Source of the DNA: Gamarada debralockiae
Taxonomy: Eukaryota > Ascomycota > Leotiomycetes > Helotiales > Hyphodiscaceae
Length of the DNA: 64,000 nucleotides
Assembly (NCBI GenBank): GCA_002803225.1
Contig: NXFV01000472.1
Coordinates: forward strand, 30,744-94,743
Direction of reading: 5' to 3'
Position numbers and translations under genes: made by a program. Each line of letters begins with the position of its first letter. Position 1 is the first letter of the stretch. This document shows, piece by piece, positions 45,038 to 57,124 of the stretch. Below the pieces are notes generated by a model. That model made no database searches. It was not told the origin of the DNA and worked only from the letters and a program-made list of their open reading frames with translations.

Positions 45038-46920
45038 CTATGGGCCGCCGACAGTGGAATTGGTATACCAACCCATATCCACCTCATCAATCGTGCCCCA
45101 CATCTGTACCAACTTCTCAATCAAATCATCCCTTCCCTCCGTCTTCAAGACCTCCACCACAGTTCTGTACGCCGAGTTTACAGCACCAATAATCCACGCA
45201 TGGCCACTACTCAACGCTTCTCCAGCCCAATGCAAGTGTCCCTCCATAGCAGGAGTCATAAGTGCCGGCATGACATTGGAGAACTGGTCAGGGGAAAAGA
45301 TAGCAAAGGCCCCAACGGACCATTCGTCTTGATACCAATCCCATGCATGGTAGTCGACGTATTGAGAGAGAAGGAAGTCGTAGGTCACATTATTCATAGC
45401 AGCGAGATCTTGGAGGGCGATGTCGACGAGATGAGCTCGGGCTTCCGGTGTTCGCAGGTGGGCCCCGAGACGTGATGAGTCTTGTCCCCAGACATACGAT
45501 GCGATCATTGTCCCAGGCGCTGTGCCGTTGGTAACGTTGAACCCGTAGCTGGGGTAGACGCAGCGGCGAATTGGGAGGTCAGAATAGGATTGACCTCCTC
45601 TGAAGGGAGCGGGGAGCTTTTCCCACCTGCAGTCAATCCGTCAGTTCTTGTGCATCATTTTCGTTGGGTACGAAACTGGCCATCTGCTTTTGAATTTTAT
45701 GCCCATCTTCATAGATGGATCATAACTGAGTTTCCTTATCGCATTTTTCTGAGCATACCCCAGATTCAATTTCGTCAAGTCGACAGTCTGCAATGCACCA
45801 AGCGGAATCGTCGAGATGACATGGGCATAACTCTTTTGTTGCGTCCCGTTGAAGACGACAGTCAACTGGCCATTAGAACCAGGCATCATAATATTGACAG
45901 GGGAATTCATGATAGGTTTGTACTTGATAATCTGGAACATGCCATTGGTGATTCGATCCATCCCACCATTGATACAAGTCCAATTATCTAGACTTGACTC
46001 GCTAAATACCCACTGCTCGAGCACAGATTGAGACATCGAGTACGTGTCATAATGATCCGTTGCATCATTGATCGTCTCCATCCAGTCGATTTCAGGGCCA
46101 GTGAATCCTTGAGTGAGGAGGTACGCTCGGACTGATTGCGCATCGTAGTTCATGAGCAAGTCGAAACCTACGTCGAAGTCTTGCGATAACGCCGTTGTCA
46201 GTTTAGCTGTTGCATTGGCCCAAGCTTCAGAGGGAGAACGAGTCGCGAATGCTGCGTCTACCGTACCGTCGTCCGCAAGCTCGGCGTTGAAAGCATCCGC
46301 AGTGGGAGGGACTTGATTATATTGCAAGATATCATTGAAGAGACGGAAGGTGTTCTCGGCTGTGAATACGTACGGAATCTGAACAACTTTGTCTTGGGGT
46401 GCTTTGACGTTCGTATTGATATATGGAATCAGGGAGTTGTTTGCTCCTCCTATGATTCGTGCCATATAGTCCATTCCTGGGAATCTCATTGCGCCAACGT
46501 CCTAATCTGGAATCAGTCATTTAGCGGTATTGTTTTGAATCCTCTAGTACTCACATAGTAGTCATAGTAATCTGCTTGGCTTGGATTGGAGGCGCCCCAG
46601 GCAGTCTGATTGAATCGATAAGTGAAGATTCTCCCTCCGACTCGGTCAGAGGCCTCGAGAATATCATAGTCAATTCCCAATGAGTCAAGTAGGACTGCTG
46701 CGTACAAACCAGCAGCCCCTGCTCCAATGATTCCCACTTTCAGTGGGACACCATCCGGCGTTGGTGTGGATGAATAGGTGGGATACTCTGAGTTGTTGAG
46801 AATCTGGCGAAGGAAGAGATCTCGCGGACTAGCGGTGGTGCCGGCTGCTGTTGTAGAAGAGATTGTTCCTGCTATGAGGGCATAAAACACTCCACAGTGA
46901 AAGATATGCAACGATCGCAT
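45038..46920 (-). CDS. Secreted L-amino-acid / flavin amine oxidase
   Basis: Exons 46920-46555, 46501-45672 and 45626-45038 give about 594 residues. A signal peptide is clear (FHCGVFYALIAGTISSTTAA). The FAD dinucleotide loop is VGIIGAGAAGLYAAVLLDS, followed by ILEASDRVGGRIFT, the GG motif of the flavin amine oxidase family. The C-terminal FAD/substrate segment is HLHWAGEALSSGHAWIIGAV. Family members oxidise amino acids to keto acids with hydrogen peroxide and ammonia. Secreted fungal forms serve nitrogen scavenging and defence. The second splice (donor gtaccc at 45671) is slightly unusual but restores the frame exactly. Intact, although it lies between two broken dynamin pieces. Confidence 0.9.
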
Positions 46921-47000
46921 GATGAGCAGTGGAGAGAGTTGGATGGAGTAGGATAGGGAAGTAGTGATGAGTAGTAGATCTGCTGAAATTTGTTTCTACT

Positions 47001-47008
47001 TATATAAT
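47001..47008 (-). promoter_or_regulatory. TATA box of the amine oxidase gene
   Basis: attatata on the minus strand, about 80 bp upstream of the ATG at 46920. Confidence 0.45.
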
Positions 47009-48307
47009 GAAAGATTCGGTCCCTGAGCTACTAATTAGCCTTAGATTGAGTCGGAAAATGTCATAGGGACTGTCAAATTGGGAAATGAGGCAGTTCTCCT
47101 CTATCGCACAGTTCCTCGACGAACGCGGAAACGACTTCCCCTCTTGTATTTCAATCTGCATTCCCTAGCTGCATATCGATCCGCATCAATATTCAAAGCT
47201 ACCGCCCGCATTTAACTAATGCATTCCACATCACCCCTTTCCACGTCCGATTGAACATAATTGACTCCCGGCAAGGCAAGAAGACATTTCGCCCGCCATA
47301 GAACAAAAATTTTGATGCCAGATTTTTTGACGCAGTACGATATTGGCTGGTGATACCTCCCCAAGCGTTCAGGGCCCAACCCCCCTTTCCCCCCGGGCAG
47401 CTAAAGATTCGGCCGCTGCATCGATTTTATACGTAATTTCTATAGAATTGATATGAAGCTTAAAATTCCATTGCTTGTAAACAAGTTTATTTAGAATAAT
47501 ATGTATTAGATATTATATTTACACAAAAATGTTTTTTTTTTTTAAATGCGACTATTAGCCTTGATATTGAGTTGCCAGGATAAAGTCACAGCCTAATCGA
47601 TCCGGAAGATCTACCATAAGGCCAAATTGAGTGCTCTAGATACTAGAAGTAATACTAGGCCCTTTAAATCACAAACTAGGCCGAATCAACTAAGTAATAG
47701 GTTGCTGCGATTAAGATCAAATTGATCAATGTCGAACCAAGAAGACGTTGTAGCTACTAAAAAAAGCTCTGAGGTCAAATATAAGTTATAGCAATAGCCA
47801 CGTCCACGACGTGCTAAAAAGCGCTTCCCATATAAAATTAGGTGTAGCGTGCGGTGAAGGGCTCACCGCCTTAGTTAGCCGGAGGGGAAGAGGGATGGAA
47901 CACCGCATATTATCAATAGTGTCATGTGTGTGACATGGCTGATCTGCAAATTGTCTCGCACTTGGTGCGATTCAATCAGGCGCCGAATACCAAGGTTGCG
48001 GCAGGCTTTCGAATCTGATGCATGATGGCACGCACACAGCTCATTATCACGATGTCGCAAGGTCCGGTTGACGTAGAAAGAGTTCGACATCATTTTGGAT
48101 TCGCTGCAGGCGGAATCCGCTTTATCGAATTGAATCGCGAGTATGGGGATCTGCACAGCACAAACCAGAAGCAGAATGCGCTCATATTGAAACTTGAGGG
48201 TGTTAATCAAAAAGTAAATTTGACCACAGCAGCATGTTCTTTTGCAGTACGACACCCCGATCATCGTCTTCTGATAAGTACTAACGTGTAATTCAAGTGG
48301 CAAACAC
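47009..48307. other. Gene-free, partly AT-rich interval
   Basis: From 47430 to 47830 the sequence is AT-rich with a T11 run, many taa/tag triplets in all frames and no open frame, like an eroded transposon. The rest (47880-48300) has short frames without motifs. Confidence 0.4.
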
Positions 48308-48897
48308 AGGGTGGGAAAGACGATGACAGTGGAGGCGATAGCGGAACATGGAAGCCGATGTACTCAGCATGAGGACATGTCTTACATTTCGATGAAACAC
48401 GCCTTTTCTAATATTTCTAGATATCTGCCGGAGACCTGCCCACTGATGCAGGCCGGCTCGAGAGCCAGCTCTTCAAGGTCTTTCAGGTTGCGAGACATTG
48501 GGATCCAATTCTGTTGCTCGATAAGACAGATGTGTTTCTCGAGGAACGTGCATCCAAGGATATACACCGCAACAGCTTCGTCTCGGTATTCTTACAACAA
48601 ACTGTGTGACTGGGTTCGATCCAGCAGCTCTCCCTAGAATTCATCTGAAGGCGAAATATAACGACCTTAAGAGCAATGCAAAGAGCGAGGTGTGGAGGAA
48701 TTTCCTTGCTTGGGCGTGCACCTCCTATGGAGCTCCAAGGATCTCCGCTGATGAATTGAAACGTTTGAGTAACACTCATCTCAATAGTCGGGAGGTAATG
48801 ATCACTCGCTGCAGACCTCGAGGGGCATTGCTGACTGAGGAAACATATAAGGGATACAGTTGCCATAGCTCACAAACTAGCTATCGAAAAGGAGAGT
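48308..48897 (+). pseudogene. AAA+ ATPase pseudogene
   Basis: Family blocks occur in order but in different frames and with stops. The Walker A remainder is VGKTMTVEAIAEH. Next come LPTDAGRLESQLFKVFQVA and the Walker B block WDPILLLDKTDVFLEER with RNSFVSVFLQQT. A C-terminal helical stretch (NFLAWA, ISADELKRLS) follows. The closest pattern in this window is the intact AAA+ gene at 7948-10850 (GKTCTAECVAEL, LLLDEADIYLEQRDS, RNALVSVFLRAL). The DEAD-type Walker B is changed to DKTD. No N-terminal region precedes it. Dead fragment. Confidence 0.75.
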
Positions 48898-49124
48898 AGG
48901 GTGCTTTTCTCACACCTGCAACAAGCTGTGAACGCGAGGAAGGAGTTTCTGTGCGAGTTCAATGGGGCAGACCATGTCAGTAGCATGTTTTCCTAGTGGG
49001 GCCATTGGTATTATGGATGTAAAGGATTTGGAGGATTGTGGTAGATTGTAAGGACTGTGTTGAACTTGGATATTCAATTGGCTACTGCCGCAGGGGAGGA
49101 CTTCAAGGGCGTGGGGGCAGATTG

Positions 49125-49230
49125 TGTTGATAGGTCTAGAAGGTACGGTGATATCTGGGGAAGACCGAATAGCTGGAGAAGGCCGAAGAGCTGGGGAAGT
49201 CCGAGGAGCTGGGGAAGGCCGAGGACCTGA
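49125..49230. repeat. 106-bp direct repeat, copy A
   Basis: The same segment as 44571-44677 minus one A. On the minus strand it continues the open dynamin frame with SGPRPSPAPRTSPALRPSP. Confidence 0.95.
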
Positions 49231-51215
49231 AGTCAAGTTGTAGATATATGCGAAGGGTTGAACTCTGGAAGAAGGGGTAGAGATTTGGAATTGAAGCTTA
49301 CGAAGCCTATTTTGGACTAGCGCTATATGCACCTCAGTATTAGGGTTCTCATGACAACAATTGCAACAGTATTGAAGGACCTTATGACTGAAGCGATGGA
49401 TATTGCATATGACTTTGATCACATGACAATGAGCATAGAAACTCCAAGTACGTGACTGTTCAGCAAATGGAGATGGCATAAGAGATGGGTTCGTTGTGCC
49501 GATCTTAAAACCTTTCGACCGGTTATATTCGTGCGTGATCCATTCCGTTATATCGCCGTCGGCGGTTTCTGGCAACTTTTCTGTCTGAGCCATAATGCTT
49601 CGCAATTCTGGATATTGTAGAGATTGGGTCTCAGAAATCGGGGGTTGTATCAACGGCCGCGAGTCTTTGTCATGATCAGAAGCTTGGTCAGAAGCTTGAC
49701 CATCAGCTGGACTTGGTGTGGGCTCAGGAAGAACGGAAGCTCCAGCCTTAACCACACCAAAGGCTCGAGTAAATCCTTTCCTATGGATAGTCTCGGAGAA
49801 GTCCTCGTTCATCTTCACAACAAGGGTGGCCAGCATGAAGTCGTCCACCTCGAAGCATTGATCCCGGCTGTAGTATGCGTCGATGGCTTTCGTCACAATT
49901 TCACGGAATTTGGAAGCAATGTTAATGAGGTAATTTCGCTGTTCCCGCGTCGTCTCTCTCACAGGATCCATAATTTCCAGCAGGAGTTGCAGGCTTTCCA
50001 TTCTCTTTCTAATGTCCGACATGAACCCTTGGAAACTGCGTCGAGTGACAACTAGTAAGTTATTCAGGCAATATTTTAAGGCTCTAATGCCTGCTCTCTC
50101 CTTTGGGGTGGAGCTCCAGGGATCGAGGGTGAAGAAGGCGACCTCTTTCACATTACGCTTGTCGAACGCGATATTGTGGTCACTCTGGCTCCTGTTGCAC
50201 ACGATAGTGTATCCGAGCTCGAGCCGGCATTTACCCCTTATTTTTGTAACAAGTTCCAAGATCTAAGTCGTATTAGTAAATAATTTCGGGCTTATCCATT
50301 GACGAGTTGTCTCGAATCTTGTCTTCGGCTCCCTTGTCGACAAGATCTGGCTTTGTCAATACTCCAAGCGTCCGTTGACCATGAAAATCAGCGCTCTCTG
50401 CCATTTGAATTATCTCCTGAGTAGCGATATCGACGTTTGCTGGAACCACCGTCTTAGGATTTGTGAGCGACATCTTACCGAATTTGAATTTATAACGTGC
50501 TAACAATATAATAATTCGTAGATTAGTCATATACTTTCCCAACCATCTGTCTGACAAAGTTCATGTCTTCTCTTGTTGTTTGGCCTGCTGTGGGCTCTAC
50601 TGAGTTTTAGCAAATGTATTGACACTCTTTGTTATAACCAACTACTCCCTTACCGTGCCTTACACTAAATAAAAGGAGAAGGGAAAGAGGGAGTAGAAAA
50701 GGAACTATTACTTCGAATTAGACCGGGAAGGTCAAAAACACTGAAATGCTCATATTCTGGTCCGGGGAGCTCAAACTTTAGGATGTTATGAGAGAAGGAC
50801 TCCATATCAGCATCACGGATTTGCCCTGGCAATGGAAGGCCCATACATTTGGATGCCTGGGTATAAGTGCACGAAGAAAATTAGCGTGGCAAAGTTTGTA
50901 CTGTATTTGGTTGTGCTCACCTTTGCCAAAATATCAGAGAAAGTAGCCTGGTCCAAAGCCTTTAATTGAAGTTTCCCGAAGCTCACTATCGCCTCTGCCT
51001 TCGAGTCATCTTGTCCATGTGCAGTCATAACGCTAACTTCGGTATTACTGGTTTTAGACCGCTTAAAAACGATCTGAGTTGGAAACCGGGTACAGAGACC
51101 TGAACCTCTAGGAAATGGAAGTCCAGTTAGGCCTTCAAGGACTGAACTTTTACAGCTCGATTGATCACTCACGACAACAAGCTGATATACAGTTTATCAG
51201 ATTCATCAAAAATGC
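49231..51215 (-). pseudogene. Dynamin-type GTPase, N-terminal and stalk fragment
   Basis: In minus-strand order: a broken start (FDESDKLYIS), G1 reading DQSSCKSSVLEGLTGLPFPRG, G3 in VFDLPGLIRS, TIIL-like [12 protein letters not shown] and G4 [10 protein letters not shown]. The middle/stalk block 50259-49270 has SKFREIVTKAIDAYY, ITEWITHEYNRSKGF and NPSLMPSPFAEQSR. Introns are typical (for example gtgagc at about 50917). In G1 the invariant second Gly of GDQSSGKS is Cys and the first is Ser, so GTP binding should fail. The 5' end stops where LINE sequence starts, and the C-terminus is replaced after the direct repeat by an unrelated tail ending at 48910. The GED is missing here and lies at 44.1 kb instead. 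Confidence 0.8.
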
Positions 51216-53650
51216 GCTACTGAGCTAGATTGGTGGTCCTATAAAAGCTGGGCAAGCTAGACTACTTGGTCCCCACGGCATATCGACCTATTTCACTTCT
51301 TAATACCCTAGGAAAAGTGCTTGAAGCTGTGATTGCAATACGGCTACCATACTATGCAGAGACCTACCAACTGCTCCCAAACACACAGTTTGGAGGTTGA
51401 TTAGGGAGGAACGCAGAGCAGGCTCTTCTCGTATTGGCCAATGCTATTGACTGAGCATAGCTCAAACAAAAAGGTGGTCGCTCTTATTGTATTCGACCTT
51501 AAAGGGGCCTTTAATAAAGTCAATAAGATGAGCTTAGACGCGCGCCTATGGGCCAAAGATATTCCCACTATTGTTAGGAACTGGATCCGCAGTTTCATGT
51601 TAGACTGATATGCAAATATCATATTTGGCGACTTTGAGTTGGCGGTAGCGCCCCTAGACAACGCGGGCCTGTCTCAGGGCTCGTCATTGTCACTGATCTC
51701 CTCTGCATTCTTTAATTCGGACCTTGTAGACTAACTAATTGACTACTGCAGTGGCGCTTTAGCCTATATTAATGACTACTTCCGTTGGCGGGCTGGATGG
51801 TCGGCGGAAGAGAACATCAAGAAGATCCAAGAGGTTAATATCCCTTGAATCAAGGCGTGGGCAAAGGGGACAGGGTCTTGCTTTTCAGCAGACAAAATAG
51901 TGCTTATCCACTTCACAAGGAAGAAGAGCGAACAGAACCAAGGTCAGATCTCTATACAAGGGACAATAATTCATGCCTCGGACAATGTTAAGCTCCTTAG
52001 CGTAGTGTTTGATTGAGAACTGAGATGGAAAGTACACGTGTAGCAAGCAGTCAAACGAGCTACTAAAGTAAATATTGCGATAGGAGGCCTGAGAAACCTG
52101 CGACCCTCACAGGTGAGACAACTGTATCAGGCCTGTGTAGCCCCTGTTGACTATGTATCGACTGTCTGGCATAACCCACTAAAAGCCAAGACACACCTTC
52201 GAGCGCCCAACATGGTACAAAGAACAGCCCTGATCCGGATTCTCTCCGCGTTCAAGATGGTAGTAACACAAACCCTCGAAGTAGAATCACTCATACTCCC
52301 AACGCGACTCTGGCTTAAGCAGCGAGCATAACACATTATTGCCTGGTTGTATACTCTCCCTAGCAGCCATCTGTTGCAGGATGTATTAGTGTGAGCTAAA
52401 CGATGGAGCTGTAATATCAGGAATAACTACTTCCCTTTAGCAGAAACTTTAAGGATCTTAGACCTAGATCGACTCAACTCTATAGAAACAATCGTTTCTA
52501 CTCTACTAATACTGTGGATGGGCCCTGCCTTTATAGAGAGTGATATTGACCTAGACTGAGATAGCGCGAAGAAGAAAGCAGCAGAGCTCTGGTTCAATCT
52601 GGAAAACGTTGTCTATTGTGATGCGTTAGTACGTGAAGAGCGTTTGGGAGCCGTGGCAGTGACCTTGGACTACAATCAAAGAACCTTATAGTCTCGATAA
52701 GTGTATATTGGTACCAAGCAGCATTGGTCGGTCTACGCAGCAGAACTTATTGGAATATGCCAGGCCTTAGAGCTAATAGTAGATCAAAAACGTGATGACC
52801 AATGCTCCTCTAGGGTAGGTAGGCGGATAGTGACTCTCCTCTGTGACAGCAAGTCTGTACTCCAAGCGGTCGTGAATCCAGCCAGTAAGTCAGGGCAATA
52901 GATTGTGTATAAAATTTTGGAAGTATCAAGAACCCTTCAAGCTCAAGATATCCCTATTTGTCTCCAATGGATACCCAGGCACTACAGTGACCTAGGGAAC
53001 GATGCCGCAGACCAACTAGCCAAAGCAGTGACGGCCATAGCTGGTCAACATAGTTTCCGGAACCTCCTCTCGCGGGAAAAGGGACATATCCAGGGGAAGA
53101 TCCTCGCAGAGTAGGAAAGTGAGTAGAAGGCATCAGATAAAGGCGGACACCTTCGCTGTATCGATGACGAACTGCCCTCTATCCAGGCCAGGCGATTATA
53201 TGACTCACGCCCATGGAATCAGGTGTATCTCTTAGCACAGATGCGAACTAGATACTTATGGCTGGCCTCTTCTAGGAAGCTCTGTCACTAATGCAAGGAG
53301 GGCAAATGTGAGTGCAGTGCACAGGAGACGGTTGTCCATGTTCTGGTAGACTGTCGGAGATTGAATACGCTATAGTAGAAACTTCGGAAGGAGGTAAAGA
53401 ACGCGTTTAATAATGTGACGCTTATGCTTGGAGGAAGGGGTCAACTAGGGCAAGAAGGTAAGATTAGCAGCTCTGCCTAGGATAGTATTCTTAATGCTGT
53501 TCTGGACTTTGTAGAAGGATCTCAAAGGTTTCGTAGCTGTGTGCTAGGAGGGCCGCGAAACAGGTCCCAAACGCAGAACGTCTATCAGAGGCTCTGAGAC
53601 GAGGCACAAATTTCGTCTGTATGTAATGGTTCACTGTAAATAAGTCAAAA
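51216..53650 (+). mobile_element. LINE (non-LTR) retrotransposon, Tad1-like, degenerate
   Basis: The plus strand reads as a reverse transcriptase with many stops: YRPISLLNTLGKVLEAVI, LLPNTQFGG, IVFDLKGAFNKVN, GLSQGSSLS and AYINDYFRW (YxDD mutated to YIND). A second domain from about 52600 is RNase H-like (YAAELIGICQALELI, LLCDSKSVLQAV, QWIPRH, GNDAADQLAK). A weak Cys/His end follows near 53300. TGG to TGA/TAG and CGA to TGA changes are frequent. The endonuclease and ORF1 are absent, as in 5'-truncated insertions. The left edge cuts the dynamin gene and the right edge the membrane-protein pseudogene. Confidence 0.85.
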
Positions 53651-53679
53651 TATATATCTTTAGCTTCAAGTCAATATGC

Positions 53680-54500
53680 CGGCCTCGTTTGAAGAGTATG
53701 TCCTACGAACGCCGGCTCGCAGTCTTCTTCCCTTGGGGCACTTGCAGCGCTAGGAGGGGCAGGTCGCGGATTGGGATTCGAAGGTCCGATCACCACGTTG
53801 GTAGGAAAGCCGATATTCCTCGTCGTATCGCGAACCCAACCATCAAGATGCTCTGCAGCTCTAGCAGCCCCCCATCAAAATCTCATAATATCCACGTCTT
53901 CAGGGTTCAGACTTCTTCAAAACATCAAAACCAGTCTTCCTAATCCCTGCAACCAGAATGCCACCCTCTTGATCCTCGAGCCCCGCTCCATCAATGTTCG
54001 GGTCTTCCAGTCTCTGCAGCAATCGTCGATATGCCTGTCCGGTAAGGACCCAGTCCACAAGACCCTTGGTTAGCTCCCTCATGGTCTTCGTCCCCCCTGG
54101 CACTCCTGAAATCTTTCCTCGTAACCCATGACCATTCGCTGGGCGATGGGAATTTGCGATCAAGCCATTCTTGCTGCACACCGAAGGCCATCACCAACAG
54201 CAAGCTACCTCCTACCCAGAGCACGAGGGTGTATTTCCCTGCCAGCAAGACCTCGTCCTTTAGCCATTGCTTTCGCTCGGTGGTGAGAAATCGTGCGGTC
54301 TGCTGTCTGCATGGGAGAGGAAGGGGAGCTGCGGTCGGGAGGTCAGGGTGTTCTGTGTAAAGGGGCGCGGGCCATTGGGCGGTCGAGAATGTCGCAGAAA
54401 GAGTATCCTTCGGATGGGGAGTCGTGGGCGCATCTTGAATTGTTTTGATGGAGCTTGAGGTTGATGTCTGGAGAAGCTCTCATCCCTCGCCTGGTTGTTA
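53680..54500 (-). pseudogene. Fungal inner-membrane / TPR-like protein pseudogene
   Basis: From about 54500 the minus strand reads FLTTERKQWLKDEVLLAGKY, one strong hydrophobic helix (LVLWVGGSLLLVMAFGV), then QEWLDRKFPSPSEWSWVTR. A G6 run near 54097 shifts the frame into LVDWVLTGQAYRRLLQRLEDP and ILVAGIRKTGFDV. A TGA after KKSEP replaces Trp, and similar-looking residues (RRGYYEILMG) follow. The pattern resembles a conserved, poorly characterised fungal membrane protein with tandem helical repeats. The rest of the gene is missing beyond about 53680, where the LINE lies. I do not assign a function. Confidence 0.6.
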
Positions 54501-54656
54501 CTCGCAGACTCGGATACTAGACTGAATATAGCCTAGTGTGGTGGTCATAGTTTTCTATGCAAACTATCGACCTACAAGAACACGTAAATCACTTACTTCA
54601 AGCCACGTCCGTTGCTACCATTAACGAACATCTAGAAGTCGGCAGGATCCATATTT

Positions 54657-56736
54657 GTGCATCATAGCCTCGCCAATCTAGTAGCAGCCTTTCCCACCGA
54701 GGCTCTTTGGTTAATGTCTCAGATGTGGCAGAACTTCTTGGCTCCCGTTGGTATCTGGTTCCATCACCAATTCACGGACTCATCGGAGAAGACCATAAAG
54801 CAGTACTACGAAGATGTAAACAGATCAACACTTTCGAAAGACCTCGTTGATGTTCTTGGGAAGTTGCTCGATAATCATGAGCATCTGAGAGACATCTTCA
54901 AGCAGGACGCGGTGACCAACGATGACGGCGTACCTCATTGGGAAGAAGACAGCTTTAAGAAATGGGTCACAACAAACCAGCCACTCTCAGTAATCAGCGC
55001 CTTTATACCTACACTTTGGCGTGTCTTCGTCTACTTTGCTGGATTTCCTTTTACAGAGCTCATTCTTAATGATTTTGAAGGGCCAGCCCCGCAGCACCAA
55101 CGCATCGACGAAGATGGCTTTGTCCGGGCTTATAACTTACTCGCTTTGGGGGGGGGGTCGAACTGTTAGGAAACACCAAAGACGGTTGGACCCCGAGAGG
55201 GGATGTCGAGAAGAGCTGGTCTCAGAAATCTCCTCGCCTCGCGTCGTTAATGTTCAACGGCCTCAAGATTTCCTCTACGGAAGTAGACGAGCGATTCCAA
55301 GGGCTCATCAATGCAAACCTCACGGATCACGCCGAAGAACAGCTTATGAACGCAATAGCCCTCACGCAACCAGTTCCCTATATGACGGGTCTTTCATTCG
55401 AACAAGAGCTAAGGGGAGTCGCTAGACGGCTGCTTACCGACAACGTCGCGCCGAATTACGACAACCCTTCCTCCTTTGCCGTGTCAAAACATGACTTACA
55501 GACCTTCATTCAACTCTTTTTACTCCTGCGTATTGGAAATGCCCCTTGGACACGCGGGTTGGTCCTACAACAAACGATTCAAATTTGCGGAGATATTGAA
55601 AAGCTGGTCTTTGTGTCTGATCAGGAAGAAATACTTCTTTCCGCACGTCTCGCAAATGCTTTGATCCAGCACATGCTTGGAAATGTCGATTCTATTACCT
55701 GGCAATCCTTTGAAACCCTCTATACAGCACACGTGCGTATTTAGCCTCTCTTGCAATATGGTCACGTGATGGACGAAAAGGGTAGGAGAATGTGGTTGGA
55801 TTATTAAGGTATGAAGATACTGGAGCTAATGAACAAACCAAGTACAGTAGTCTGTACTTATAGACAGGAATCCTCTCTGTGACTCATACTGGTCAAGTGG
55901 TCTCTGAGTCATGTGAGGGCATGTGATCCCATTTGACTCAGCAGGCAGCACTACCTGCCTAGAACCAGAGTCACCTGATTACTCATTCCAACAGCCTCTA
56001 TCTAGAAGAATAGCTACTAATGTACAGTTTGTTACAGCCGAACATAGTCCTCCGATTCTACCAACTATGGACAGCAATATGTGTTGTACACCCTACCACT
56101 TCATCACCCCAGAACCTTGGCTCTGGACTATTGAACTGCGTGGTCCAGTTTCTGTCTCTTATTGGCCCAGTGGAGTTTGATAACCCACTGCCTACCGGCT
56201 CCGGATCCAATGAGGACGAGCGCCAATTGCAACTGGATCTGCAAAACGCTACTCTTGTGGCTGACTCTTCATCGACACCTGCGCTTGACGAGTCTAGCCT
56301 TGTAGAAAGACTTACGAATGACGCTTGGTTTCATATCTTGATCTTATCGACGGAAGAAGCACATGAGACAACTAGCACGGAGAGTACTGAGCGGCTCATT
56401 ACTCTATTCACGAGTCCACACGATAATCAGATGTTTATTGAGAATTCTCCAGGATGCACTACGTACGTTTGGCGATACGGGCTTGTTCAACTATTGCCGC
56501 ACATCTTAACGTCACAGACCGGGGGTCTGAGTGCAAGCTTCCAACACGGTGCTATCAGGTTCTCTCCTCATAACGATCCTAGTCATGAGTCAAGTAGTGT
56601 CACAGTCGATCTCAAGAACGGCACTGTTGTAGTTGAATGGACAGGCAGTCCATTGCTGCAGTTGAAACTGAAATGCTTGAAATGCTATCAGCTGCCCGGC
56701 ACTGCTGTCAAAGTCCGAACCTCCTCCACAGGCTAG
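54657..56736 (+). CDS. Uncharacterised fungal protein, interrupted at a G10 run
   Basis: Exon 1 (54657-55732) and exon 2 (56038-56736) join at a gtgcgt donor and a ttacag acceptor. Exon 1 has one frame break: a run of ten G at 55148-55157 after YNLLAL; eight or eleven G would continue into VELLGNTKDGW and a clean frame to 55732. Features include VPHWEEDSFKKWV and two moderately hydrophobic stretches (ISAFIPTLWRVFVYFAGFPF). The layout faintly recalls fungal TLDc/RTC5-like N-termini, but no TLDc core is visible. The start is uncertain: 54657 is a GTG, and an ATG at 54558 leads into another frame. The 305-bp intron is long for this window. Confidence 0.5.
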
Positions 56737-57124
56737 TTCTGTGAGTGATGCCTATAAATCTCCCTGCAACAATACAGCAATGTGCTGACTGAAGTAGACT
56801 TGTGCTATTGGGATGCACGCAATAAAATTGTGGATGCTCTTGAAGAACTGCCCCCTTTGAATAACTCTAGGTGTAGGCTAGTCGTGGGAAGAGCAATCAC
56901 AGCTTCGTTTGGAATTAGCTCTGGGTTAATGGGGTTGCACTAGGGCGCTGTAATCTAGTAACAATACAATTGTATAAAACCTAGAGAGCCCAGAAGCTTA
57001 TCAAATCGCTCAAAGCGCATGGTCTAGTCCGCTCTTTTGTTAACGTCATCCTCGATTTATATGACTGCTTCACCTTTTCATGTCAAGTTGTTCTACAAGC
57101 GTACCTCTATTATATACATTGTCA
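56737..57124. other. Short gene-free interval
   Basis: Convergent region between the unknown gene and the LysM fragment. A short open frame near 56800-56940 could be a missed last exon of the unknown gene, but no splice proves it. Confidence 0.3.

Noticed and set aside
44815..49124. A gene-carrying transposon with its own transposase between the dynamin pieces
   Set aside because: No transposase, recombinase or terminal inverted repeats were found; only the direct repeats support insertion.
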